A stretch of DNA of 64,000 bases from DTWD01 sp963662965 (GTDB taxonomy: Bacteria > Acidobacteriota > Vicinamibacteria > Vicinamibacterales > UBA8438). The translations under genes were made by a program, and so were the position numbers. The notes under the pieces are model-generated. The model was not told where the DNA came from. It saw only the letters and a list, made by a program, of their open reading frames with translations, and did no database searches. Each line of letters begins with the position of its first letter. Positions within the stretch are counted from its first letter, which is position 1. Location: positions 4,898,001-4,962,000 of the forward strand of contig OY759970.1 in assembly GCA_963662965.1 (NCBI GenBank), read 5' to 3'. Below, in pieces: positions 36,938-44,231 of this stretch.

Positions 36938-37672
36938 GAGCTCGCCGCGCTGAAGCGCATGTTCACGCTGGCGGCACAGGTGGGCAAGGTGCTCCACCGG
37001 CCGCACATCCCCATGCTCCGGGAGCACAACGTGCGGACCGGGTTCTTCGAGCGTGAGGAGTTCGAGGCCGTGCGCGACGCGTTACCAGATCCTCATCGCC
37101 CCGTCGTCACGTTCGCGTATTTCACCGGCTGGCGCGTGCCAAGTGAGATCCTGTCGTTGCAGTGGCGGCTCATTGACCGCACGGCAGGGACCGTCCGCCT
37201 TGACGTTGGTACGACGAAGAACGACGCGGGGCGCGTCTTCCCCTACGGGGATCTCTTGCCGGAACTCCGAGACACGGTCGAAACACAGTGGCTGGTCCAT
37301 GAGTGGCTCCAGGCGAACGGCGTCCTCAGTCCATGGGTGTTCCCTCGGCTCCGTGGCGCGGACCCTGGTCGGCGGATTGGGTCATTCCGCAAGGTATGGC
37401 TGCGCGCCTGCACGACCGCGGGCTGCCCCACCCGGGTCCCGCATGACTTTCGGCGGACGACCGTGCGAAACTTGGTGCGCGCCGGCGTTCCCGAGCGAAC
37501 GGCGATGCAACTGACCGGGCACAAGACCCGGAGCGTGTTCGACCGGTATGACATCGTCAACGAGACCGACCTGCAGGAAGCCATCCGGAAGCTCGCCACC
37601 TCCGCGACAGGGACAAAAAAGGGACAATCGGGCAGATCGGCGACCGTCCGGAGTATTCGCCAATCGTCATAA
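36938..37672 (+). pseudogene. Tyrosine recombinase (integrase), N-terminally truncated
   Basis: About 245 residues containing the whole catalytic domain: Arg in FTGWRVPSEILSL, Lys in TTKNDAGRVFPY, HDFRRTTVRNLVRAGVPE (H-x-x-R), TGHKTRSVFDRYD (His and the nucleophile Tyr). Most of the N-terminal core-binding domain is gone; the frame opens with ELAALKRMFTLAAQVGK and has no natural start. Its 3' end lies 33 bases before tRNA-Lys. It probably came from an element that used this tRNA. Whether the remaining domain is expressed is unclear. Confidence 0.8.
37607..37626 (+). repeat. Integrase 3'-end motif, copy 1
   Basis: ACAGGGACAAAAAAGGGACA inside the integrase tail. Inverted near-copies lie at 39153-39172 (one mismatch) and 41133-41152 (two mismatches at the end). 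Confidence 0.7.
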
Positions 37673-37705
37673 GTCATTGACGTAGTACGATCTAGGTAGT
37701 CTTAC

Positions 37706-37780
37706 GGGCCGCTAGCTCAGTGGTAGAGCACCTGACTTTTAATCAGGGAGTCCTGAGTTCGATCCTCAGGCGGCCCACCA
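37706..37780 (+). tRNA. tRNA-Lys (anticodon TTT)
   Basis: A complete 75-base cloverleaf: acceptor GGGCCGC/GCGGCCC, D-arm GCTCAGTGGTAGAGC, anticodon stem CCTGA/TCAGG with loop CTTTTAA, T-arm CTGAG TTCGATC CTCAG, discriminator A and encoded CCA. Its 3' end is repeated at 41281, so it is the attachment site of an integrated element. MnmA elsewhere in the window would thiolate U34 of this tRNA. Confidence 0.96.
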
Positions 37781-37860
37781 TTTTTTCCTAACAACAGAGG
37801 TGGACCCCATCCTTTGGACAGCTCAGCGGCCAAGTTAAGGTGGATTCCAGGTTCATGTTT

Positions 37861-38748
37861 CTAAGCCGCTTCCGACTGCGCTGACGAGGAGCGCAGCGAC
37901 GAGGTCGGCGCACCTCCCAAATCCGAGTACGCCTCATCAGGCGTGCGATCATCGAGCGACGAGTGCGGTCGCTCGGCATTGTAGAAGTCGATCCACCGGC
38001 CGATGCTGGCCCGCGCCTCGGAGCCAACCTCGCAGTCGTGCAGGTAGACGCACTCGTACGTGAGCGAGCGCCACAGCCGCTCGATGAAGACGTTGTCCAT
38101 CCAGCGGCCCTTGCCGTCCATCGAGATCTGCACGCCTGCGTCTTTGAGCGTCTGAGTGAACTCCAGGCTGGTGAACTGGCTGCCTTGGTCGGTGTTGAAG
38201 ATCGCTGGCGGTCCGTACTGCGCGAGGGCTTCCGCGAGGGCCTCCACACAGAACGAGGCATCCATCGTGTTGGACAAGCGCCACGACAGCACCTTCCGGC
38301 TGGCCCAATCCTGGATCGCGACCAGGTACAGGAAGCCGCGGTGCAGCGGAATGTACGTCACGTCGGCGCACCAGGCCTCGTTCGCACGTTCGACCGCTCG
38401 GTCGCGCAGCAAATAGGGGTAGACCCGGTGCTCCGGGTGCGGAACCGACGTGCTCGGGCGCTGGTACAGCGCCTGGAGGCCCATCTTTCGCATCAGACGA
38501 CGCACCCGCTTCCGACTGACGGCGAAGCCCTCCCGGCGCAGCCAACGCGCCCTCTGCCGCGATCCGTAGAACGGGGTTTCCAGAAATTGCTCGTCGATCC
38601 GGCGCATGAGCTCGAGAGTCAACTCACTCTCCCCGAGACCATCGTCGTAGAACGTCGAGCGCGAGATCGACACCAAGCCACACTGTCGCGAGATGCTCAG
38701 TTCGGAGTGGTTCGAGTCGATCAGCATTCGCCTTCGACCGTGACTCAA
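37861..38748 (-). CDS. IS3-family OrfB transposase
   Basis: A 295-residue IS3 OrfB: HTH_21 region (YGSRQRARWLRREGFAVSRK), then the DDE core with Asp in AWCADVTYIPLHRGFLYLVA, Asp in FNTDQGSQFTSLEFTQ and Glu in DNVFIERLWRSLTYECVYL, followed by WIDFYNAERPHSSLDDRTPD. It is normally made as an OrfAB fusion by frameshifting at the 3' end of orfA, where a T6 run occurs in the sense strand. Frame intact. Confidence 0.93.
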   Translation of the reverse strand: MSHGRRRMLIDSNHSELSISRQCGLVSISRSTFYDDGLGESELTLELMRRIDEQFLETPFYGSRQRARWLRREGFAVSRKRVRRLMRKMGLQALYQRPSTSVPHPEHRVYPYLLRDRAVERANEAWCADVTYIPLHRGFLYLVAIQDWASRKVLSWRLSNTMDASFCVEALAEALAQYGPPAIFNTDQGSQFTSLEFTQTLKDAGVQISMDGKGRWMDNVFIERLWRSLTYECVYLHDCEVGSEARASIGRWIDFYNAERPHSSLDDRTPDEAYSDLGGAPTSSLRSSSAQSEAA

Positions 38749-39026
38749 CGGCCGAAGGCCTTGGACAAAAAATCCTTCTCGATGACGAGCTCGCCGACCG
38801 TCGCTCGCAGCTCCTGAATCTCCGCATCGCGAGACGCCTCTCGGCGCTGCTGGTGGTCCGAGAAGACGTCCACAAGCGCCTCCTGGGCTTTCTTCTTCCA
38901 GTTCGCGATCAGGTTCGGGTGGATCTTGTAGCGCGACGACAGCTCCGCCATCGTCTGCTCGCCGCGCAGCGCCTGCAGTGCCACGCGGGCCTTCAGCTCA
39001 GCGGGGTATTTTTTCCGTTTCTGCAT
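38745..39026 (-). CDS. IS3-family OrfA
   Basis: A 93-residue transposase_8 protein: KKYPAELKARVALQALRGEQ, then an HTH (ELSSRYKIHPNLIANWKKKA) and a C-terminal leucine-rich helix (EIQELRATVGELVIEKDFLS). It binds the IS ends and provides the N-terminal part of the OrfAB transposase. It overlaps orfB by 4 bases. Confidence 0.92.
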   Translation of the reverse strand: MQKRKKYPAELKARVALQALRGEQTMAELSSRYKIHPNLIANWKKKAQEALVDVFSDHQQRREASRDAEIQELRATVGELVIEKDFLSKAFGR

Positions 39027-39096
39027 GATTCCGATCTCTCCATTCTGAGGTCGGAATCCACCTTAGCAACCTGTCCGAATTTCGGGGTCCACCTCT

Positions 39097-39136
39097 CAAA
39101 ATCGGCAAACCGTGCGGGTGCAACAGGCACCCGTCC
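39097..39136 (+). repeat. Right part of the split 61-bp att-flank repeat
   Basis: CAAAATCGGCAAACCGTGCG followed by GGTGCAACAGGCACCCGTCC, identical to 41302-41341. With 37771-37794 it reconstitutes the sequence downstream of tRNA-Lys before the IS3 entered. Confidence 0.85.
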
Positions 39137-39608
39137 CTCTCAAAGGGGGGTATGTCCCTCTTTTGTCCCTGTTTTCGCACACCCGCTGCGTACAGCGGGG
39201 GCGAAAGTCGCCTCCGTTGAACCACCCGCCAACCAGCGGTAGGATCGGCGTCTACAGAAACATCGTGGGGGTCAGCGCAGCGAATAGCTGACTAACGGGA
39301 ACAACGCGGCATCACAGGGTTCCTTGTTAGGCAACCGAAACCCGTTCCTAGGGGTGCAAGATGCGACGTTTTGCTTTGGGTGTGCTGGTGGCAGTGTTCA
39401 AGACTGGTACGTCCCTGAAGCGCCAAGCGTGTTGGACGCCATGATGGTTCACGATCGCGAGGAGCTATGTGGGCCCCGCATGGCAACGTGACCCCGATTC
39501 TGCCAGGCCGGCCGCGCGGGGAGACTGGTACCGTCCCTGAGGTGCGCGGAGCTCGATACTCAGTCGCTGCGCGGAGCTCGTCAGTCGCTGCGTGTTGGCG
39601 CGGTCAGG
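39137..39608 (+). other. Degenerate island sequence without a gene
   Basis: It holds an inverted copy of the integrase 3'-end motif (39153-39172), dispersed repeat copy 4 (39207-39230) and a short tandem duplication of GCGCGGAGCTCG-type sequence near 39544-39592. The frame of the small gene that follows stays open through the last 70 bases here, so that gene may once have started further left. No other gene was recognised. Confidence 0.5.
39207..39230 (+). repeat. Dispersed CCCCGTTGAACC repeat, copy 4
   Basis: GTCGCCTCCGTTGAACCACC followed by CGCC; the left part is diverged. Confidence 0.55.
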
Positions 39609-39977
39609 GTGATAGTCGAAGCGCTACAGGATGATTTGAGTTATTTATACTCACCAGCGGCTGTTAAGGCTTCGGTCGAGTTGCAGCTGAGGCGAAACGG
39701 TATTCCTCTAAGTGACTCTGGTTCCGCCGTGCTGCTTGTCAATGTGAACGCCATTGCCCTCGCGAATGGCCGCGATGTGGTTTATTGTTTGGCCATGCCG
39801 TTTGCCCAGAGCGTCACTCTGTACATCACCGGTGCCTTCCATGCATTGGCGAGAACATGGAACGTATCGAGTGTTGGGATAGTTCCAAGAAACGAGTTCG
39901 TGCAAACGATTCGCCGTTCCATAAGTGACTACGTGGATATCTTCAGCAACGACTACCTCGCTATGAACCCCCGGTAA
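39609..39977 (+). CDS. Hypothetical protein, probably N-truncated
   Basis: A 122-residue ORF from GTG. It reads like the mature part of a small exported beta-sandwich protein: VELQLRRNGIPLSDSGSAVL, LVNVNAIAL, MPFAQSVTLYITGAFHALAR, and an end SDYVDIFSNDYLAMNPR. No signal peptide is left, yet the same frame stays open upstream through a tandemly duplicated stretch. The original N-terminus may therefore have been lost in a rearrangement. Function unknown. Confidence 0.5.
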   Translation: MIVEALQDDLSYLYSPAAVKASVELQLRRNGIPLSDSGSAVLLVNVNAIALANGRDVVYCLAMPFAQSVTLYITGAFHALARTWNVSSVGIVPRNEFVQTIRRSISDYVDIFSNDYLAMNPR

Positions 39978-40004
39978 CATCGGCCCAACGCCTCGCCATC
40001 GAGT

Positions 40005-40035
40005 GGGACGCCGCGCACCCGCGGCAATAACCACC
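40005..40035 (+). repeat. Dispersed repeat, partial copy 5
   Basis: Only the left portion (GGGACGCCGCGCACCCGCGG) is recognisable; it matches the left half of copy 7. Confidence 0.45.
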
Positions 40036-40051
40036 GTCTTGGTGACGTTAA

Positions 40052-40417
40052 CTAGTAGCACTCCATCCACACAATGGCATATCGACCGGCTGGATTGAGA
40101 CGGTCCAGCATCTTATGCGACTTCTTAACGCTCTCATAGAGTGTAGACAGCGAAGGCTCGTGTTTCGCGTCGGGGTTGGGTCGCGGCGGGAGCAGCCCGC
40201 GAATCTCGTCTAGAGACAACTCGTATGCAAAGGCACCCCAGTCGAGCTGCGCTTCTTTGCTGCCGGCGTCTCCGGTGCCAGGACTGTCCCACGAACAATG
40301 CTTCAGCTCGCCGATCCGTTCTGCACGGTCCCACCACTTATCTCCCCAGGCGGCCGCGTATGATTCCAGCGTGCGGTCACCGTCGGGCAGTCGGAGCAGT
40401 ATGTGCATCATCATCAA
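40052..40417 (-). CDS. Hypothetical protein (121 aa)
   Basis: A soluble acidic protein, starting MMMMHILLRLPDGDRTLESY and containing WGDKWWDRAERIGELKHCSW and LDWGAFAYELSLDEIRGLLP. The residue use is protein-like (aromatic core, charged helices), and the ORF is bounded by non-coding sequence on both sides. No family recognised. In an island setting it might be an orphan immunity-type or cargo protein, but there is no direct evidence. Confidence 0.5.
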   Translation of the reverse strand: MMMMHILLRLPDGDRTLESYAAAWGDKWWDRAERIGELKHCSWDSPGTGDAGSKEAQLDWGAFAYELSLDEIRGLLPPRPNPDAKHEPSLSTLYESVKKSHKMLDRLNPAGRYAIVWMECY

Positions 40418-40460
40418 CGACCCTCGTTTCAGCTAGCCCGGGCGTGTAGACGCTGTGTTG

Positions 40461-40486
40461 TAACCCCCGTCCCCGTTGAACCCCCC
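40461..40486 (+). repeat. Dispersed CCCCGTTGAACC repeat, copy 6
   Basis: TAACCCCCGTCCCCGTTGAA followed by CCCCCC, upstream of the convergent end of the MITE region. Confidence 0.7.
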
Positions 40487-40570
40487 GGGCCTGAATAGGC
40501 TATAGGCCAGACATGGCTGTGTCCGACTTGACTGTGACTGACGGTGCAGGAGGTGACGACGAATGAAGCT

Positions 40571-40640
40571 TATTGCGCCCCCGGTTTTCTTGGACATCAG
40601 ATTCTCCCTTAATCCGTGTCCAAGAAAACCGGGGGCGCAA
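40571..40640. mobile_element. 70-bp MITE derived from the IS at 27025
   Basis: Perfect 25-bp inverted repeats (ATTGCGCCCCCGGTTTTCTT plus GGACA) enclose 20 bases. The right 46 bases are the reverse complement of the first 46 bases of the IS at 27025. The element is thus two left ends of that IS facing each other, without a gene. Confidence 0.85.
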
Positions 40641-41013
40641 TAGCCGATGTTAATGTGCGTCTGTTTACATCCAAAGAGGAAAATCGGCGGTGCATTGATC
40701 TCGCCAACTACGATGGATGGTTCATTGACATTGATAAGTATTAAATAAGAATATTTCAGGAGGACCGAGGATAACAACTAGTTAAGTTGGGGATGATGCA
40801 AAAAGCGGCTTTGATGCAATCCTGAGTGCTTAACGTCTTTATGAACACATTCCTCCCCTCCTCAATAAGGGGACGCCGCGCACCCGCGTGACTCACCCCC
40901 GTCCCCGTTGAACCGCCCGCCCCCCATGTACGCAGCGAAATCCAGAAAACTGGCACATAGTTCCTCATCGCCTTTTCGCCTACCAAGTGCTAGGCGCACT
41001 GTGTGGAGAGCAG
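40641..41013 (+). other. Gene-free island stretch
   Basis: No convincing ORF. It contains dispersed repeat copy 7 (40869-40921) and locally AT-richer DNA near 40680-40800, which differs from the surrounding GC-rich sequence and hints at foreign origin. Confidence 0.4.
40869..40921 (+). repeat. Dispersed CCCCGTTGAACC repeat, copy 7 (fullest)
   Basis: GGGGACGCCGCGCACCCGCG, then TGACTCACCCCCGTCCCCGT, then TGAACCGCCCGCC. It serves as the reference copy. Confidence 0.75.
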
Positions 41014-41130
41014 CTACCGGCCGTCCATCAAAATGAAGTCTCCCGAGGAGGCTGATTGGCGGATGCGAACGAGTTCCTGATAGCCGTCGGAGTTGTACCA
41101 TTCGAGCGCCTCGGCTCGCGAGTCGAAGCG
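41014..41130 (-). pseudogene. DUF1330 protein, 3' fragment
   Basis: Thirty-eight codons (RFDSRAEALEWYNSDGYQEL, then VRIRQSASSGDFILMDGR) match the C-terminal half of DUF1330 proteins. The upstream side is replaced at 41131 by an inverted integrase-tail motif, so the gene was cut by an integration or deletion event. Confidence 0.65.
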
Positions 41131-41237
41131 TATGTCCCTTTTTTGTCCCTTCATTCGCGAACATCGTGCGTACGCGTGACCACGCAGGACACTTTCTGTC
41201 AACAAAGACAACGCCTGACCATCGGTGACTACCGATT

Positions 41238-41290
41238 GCACCTGACTTTTAATCAGGGTGTCCCGCGTTCGATCCGCGGGCGGCCCACCA
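41238..41290 (+). other. tRNA-Lys 3' remnant (attachment site half)
   Basis: From the D-stem end through the anticodon arm (CCTGACTTTTAATCAGG) and T-arm to CCA. The acceptor 5' strand and D-arm are missing. The T-stem is CCGCG/CGCGG-like rather than CTGAG/CTCAG of the complete gene, yet fully paired, so it comes from a different tRNA-Lys allele. It continues into the 61-bp repeat shared with 37771. Confidence 0.85.
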
Positions 41291-41341
41291 TTTTTTCCTA
41301 ACAAAATCGGCAAACCGTGCGGGTGCAACAGGCACCCGTCC
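41281..41341 (+). repeat. 61-bp direct repeat following tRNA-Lys (att copy)
   Basis: CGGCCCACCATTTTTTCCTA then ACAAAATCGGCAAACCGTGC and so on. Identical, apart from the IS3 insertion, to the sequence at 37771-37794 plus 39097-39136. Confidence 0.88.
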
Positions 41342-41525
41342 GTCCGAAATGCCGGTGTGTTCCAATAAGGAAGGGAGGGCCATGCGAGTGTGTGCTGAAT
41401 TTGACCCCCTAACTGACCCCCTAACCACCGGACACGGGCGGAACCCAGAAACGCGGGCGGACAGACGCAGGCCGGTATCGTTTCCGTTTCGTCCGTCCGC
41501 GTCCACCGGATACACCCTGCCGACA

Positions 41526-41571
41526 GTTCGTAATGAGCAGGTCAGCGGTTCGAGTCCGCTCGCCGGCTCCA
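41526..41571 (+). other. tRNA-Thr (CGT) 3' remnant
   Basis: TTCGTAAT anticodon loop, GGTC variable region, T-arm AGCGG TTCGAGT CCGCT, acceptor strand CGCCGGC, T and CCA. The 5' half is absent. It probably marks the end of another integrated element. Confidence 0.7.
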
Positions 41572-41589
41572 AGAATCCTTGCGTCGCCC

Positions 41590-42051
41590 TCACCGCGGAG
41601 GATCTGCGGTGTCTACACCAGGTCGCGCCAATTCGTAGGGGGCACCCGTGCCCGACGACCCGAGAAACATTCTGGTCCCGTCGGTGAACGTCATATCCCG
41701 GCCGTTCGCCCGATTCGTCCCATCCTTCGCCTGATACCCATCGACCAGGACCTCGGTTCCCGGCAGGAGCGAGTCCCTCGTGAAGCCGCGCCTGAACAGC
41801 ACGTTCGGGGTGCCTGCTTCGAACCCCCAATTCTCGATCGTGCCGTCGTCCCGGTTCACGTCGATGTGGATCCAGACGTGGGGATTGATCCATTCCACCT
41901 TCGTGACCGTGCCACTGAACTCGACCGGACGGTCCGCGTCGAATTCGGCCGCAAACGCATGATGCGCCGTCACGGGCACATCGGTTCTCGCCACGAACAG
42001 ACAAATCCCGGCGACTGCACTCAAGACTCCGATAACTGATCTCGCTCTCAT
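41590..42051 (-). CDS. Exported DUF6152 protein
   Basis: A 153-residue protein: signal peptide (VIGVLSAVAGICLFVA), then the DUF6152 core AHHAFAAEFDADRPVEFSGT, VTKVEWINPHVWIHIDVN, TIENWGFEAGTPNVLFRRGF, LLPGTEVLVDGYQAKDGTNR and GRDMTFTDGTRMFLGSSGTG. The fold is a small OB-like barrel; activity is unknown. It follows two members of the secreted paralogous family in the same direction, a grouping I would expect from joint regulation. Confidence 0.85.
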   Translation of the reverse strand: MRARSVIGVLSAVAGICLFVARTDVPVTAHHAFAAEFDADRPVEFSGTVTKVEWINPHVWIHIDVNRDDGTIENWGFEAGTPNVLFRRGFTRDSLLPGTEVLVDGYQAKDGTNRANGRDMTFTDGTRMFLGSSGTGAPYELARPGVDTADPPR

Positions 42052-42100
42052 CGGTTCTAGCCTCCCTACTCCTGTAACTGCCTCTCGGGTCGCGTGCTCG

Positions 42101-43081
42101 CTACCGTCGATACCACTCGTGGAGACGATCGCCTGGCGGAATCTTGCGCGTGATTTCCACGATCATCGTCTCGCCTTCCCATCGCTTGACCAACTGCTCC
42201 CGGCGAAGCTGCCCGTACATGAACTCTTCGGCGAACTCGATGCAGGGATAATCCAGCACCGTCGCACTCGGTTCCAGGCGGCGATAGAGCGGCATGGCGA
42301 TCGTCCAGGGGTCGGTAAAGGTCTCTGGATCGGTAATCGTCACTTCGTACCAGATAGCGTCTGGCGTCATCGGCGAGAAGCGCTCGGTGAGCCGCGCCGC
42401 CGCACCATGGAAGTTCCCGGCGCGGTCGAGCCAGGTCTTGCCGTTGAACTCCGTCACGTCGACGACCAGCGTGTCCCCTTCCCACCGTCCGACCGAGTGC
42501 CCCATGTAGGTGTAATCCGGAGGACCGGTGACGTCGTTCAGATGGATGACGCGCGCGGCATTCGAAAAGCCGAACGTCATGTGGATCTTGTCCGTGCCCT
42601 GAGCGATCTGAAAGGGATAGGGCATGTACATCGCGCGTGGAGTGCCCGGCAAGTAACACTTGAGCTCGGGATCGCGGTCGATCCAGTGCTCGGAGTTCTC
42701 CTGCTTGATCTGGAGCGCGTCCGGTCGGTACGGGATCCGACCGTCACCCCCCACGACGCCGATCGACCCCGGCACGCCGGCCGCGGCGCCGAGCGCCAGC
42801 ACCGGTGCCGCGGGCACCCGGGCGTATTCGTACGGGTAGACGCCCTCCTGCATCACCATGCCGGCACGCGCTTCGTGGGCTTCCAGGTCCCAATGCGCCT
42901 CGTTGTTGGCCTGCCACACGCCGTTGAAGTTCGGCCTGCCGTCGGGGGTTTGTTCCGGACGGGGCGCTTGGCCCTGAGCTTGGCCGGTGGAACCGGTCAC
43001 CGCAACCGAGATGACGGCGCCCACCGTGGCGGCGACAAGCGCCGTGACGACTATCGAGCCTCTGAACCGGTTTCGCATCAT
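42101..43081 (-). CDS. Secreted paralogous-family protein (326 aa)
   Basis: The signal peptide (SIVVTALVAATVGAVISVAV) is followed by TPDGRPNFNGVWQANN, the family opening. Later blocks MGHSVGRWEGDTLVVDVTEF (near 210) and ERFSPMTPDAIWYEVTITDP (near 245) are collinear with the protein at 28764. Instead of the CHEGN segment it has YPCIEFAEEFMYG. AAGGAGC before the double ATG at 43081 sets the start. Ten bases separate it from the next paralog upstream. Function unknown. Confidence 0.82.
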   Translation of the reverse strand: MMRNRFRGSIVVTALVAATVGAVISVAVTGSTGQAQGQAPRPEQTPDGRPNFNGVWQANNEAHWDLEAHEARAGMVMQEGVYPYEYARVPAAPVLALGAAAGVPGSIGVVGGDGRIPYRPDALQIKQENSEHWIDRDPELKCYLPGTPRAMYMPYPFQIAQGTDKIHMTFGFSNAARVIHLNDVTGPPDYTYMGHSVGRWEGDTLVVDVTEFNGKTWLDRAGNFHGAAARLTERFSPMTPDAIWYEVTITDPETFTDPWTIAMPLYRRLEPSATVLDYPCIEFAEEFMYGQLRREQLVKRWEGETMIVEITRKIPPGDRLHEWYRR

Positions 43082-43091
43082 CGCTCCTTGC

Positions 43092-44231
43092 TTACCGTAC
43101 CAAGCCATTGACACACGTGGCGGTGTCCAGGGAGTAGGGGTTCGGGCCGCGCCCGTCGTCAAACGCGTCCTCATCCATACGCGCGCCGATGAGCAACGCC
43201 GGTAGGCCGTAGTTGCCTTCGTGACACCGCGGTTCGTAGTAGATCCGGTTCTGCTCGTCGCTCTGACGCTTCAGTTCCTGCCGGATGGTCCACGGCGCCG
43301 TCCACACCGTCGAATCCTCGATCGTCATCTCGTATTCGAGCGTGTCCGCGTCGACGCGCGTGTACCGTTCGACGAGCCGACGGTTCTCGCCCGAACCCCG
43401 GTAGGGGAACTTGGCCGAGAAGTTCGTAGTCTCGATCACAAGGGTCTCGCCCTCCCAGCGGCCCCGTGAGTCGCCGTGCCGCAGACGGACCTGACTCGGC
43501 GGATGATTGCCGCTCAGGTAGATGACGCGCTGGAACCCCTGGCCCTGCCCGGTGTCATAGCCCATCGCGATCGAATCCTCGCCCTGCACGATCCGACGGA
43601 ACCCATTGAAGTCGGGCGTGCGCCCCGACAGGCACCGATCGCCCAGACTCTGATCCTCCGGACCGTCGTGGCGGTTCATGCGGCCCGTGTTGTAAAAGGG
43701 AGCGATATCGAATCTGCGCGGCGACGGTGGTCCGTACTCCCCACCGGCGCAGCCCGGCGCATCGTTCTGGCAGGTCTCGGTGTTTCGCAGAAGCATGAGG
43801 CGCCACTCTTGCTGGGCTTCGTTCTGCCGCGCGGCCTCCGCCGTGAGGGCGGGAATCCTCCCGGTCGGCGGATCGACGACGAGCGACGTGCGTGGGCCCG
43901 CCGGCTTCGCTGACGTGTAGACGGCGTTGTAGGCCCCAGCCACGTCCCGTGCCGCACGCCCCGAGCGCTCGTTACGCCCCTGGTTGCCCATTCGGGCCTG
44001 GTCCCGGGCGGTTCGCTCTTCGGCGGTGGCAAACTCTCGATCGCCGAGATCGGCCGCCCGTTCGAACGGCGTGGCGTACACATCGAGCCAGATGCCCTCC
44101 AGGTTCGGATGCCCCCACGCGGTGGCATCCGGAGTCTGGCCCTCCACCGGCACCGCGGTGAACTCCAGGAGCACCGCGACGCTTGCGATCACCGTGGCCA
44201 CCCCGAGCGACTCGAGCAATCGTCGCCTCAT
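43092..44231 (-). CDS. Secreted paralogous-family protein (379 aa)
   Basis: Signal peptide (LGVATVIASVAVLLEFTAV), family opening WGHPNLEGIWLDVYATPFER, conserved LRHGDSRGRWEGETLVIETT (near 265), VERYTRVDADTLEYEMTIED (near 300) and YEPRCHEGNYGLPALLIGAR (near 345). It is the closest in layout to the protein at 28764. AGGAGG lies seven bases before ATG 44231; an in-frame ATG two codons earlier is too close to the RBS. First gene of a run with 42101 and the DUF6152 gene. Confidence 0.83.
   Translation of the reverse strand: MRRRLLESLGVATVIASVAVLLEFTAVPVEGQTPDATAWGHPNLEGIWLDVYATPFERAADLGDREFATAEERTARDQARMGNQGRNERSGRAARDVAGAYNAVYTSAKPAGPRTSLVVDPPTGRIPALTAEAARQNEAQQEWRLMLLRNTETCQNDAPGCAGGEYGPPSPRRFDIAPFYNTGRMNRHDGPEDQSLGDRCLSGRTPDFNGFRRIVQGEDSIAMGYDTGQGQGFQRVIYLSGNHPPSQVRLRHGDSRGRWEGETLVIETTNFSAKFPYRGSGENRRLVERYTRVDADTLEYEMTIEDSTVWTAPWTIRQELKRQSDEQNRIYYEPRCHEGNYGLPALLIGARMDEDAFDDGRGPNPYSLDTATCVNGLVR

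Larger units (their letters stand above)
37795..39096 (-). mobile_element. IS3-family insertion sequence
   Basis: A 1.3-kb element with inverted ends (AGAGGTGGACCCC at both termini, then a second matching block GGACAG) and a 3-bp target repeat CAA. It split the 61-bp sequence that follows the tRNA-Lys 3' end; the unsplit copy is at 41281-41341. It encodes OrfA and OrfB overlapping by 4 bases. Confidence 0.9.

Noticed and set aside
37706..41290. Two functional tRNA-Lys genes
   Set aside because: The second copy lacks the acceptor 5' strand and the D-arm and cannot fold into a tRNA.
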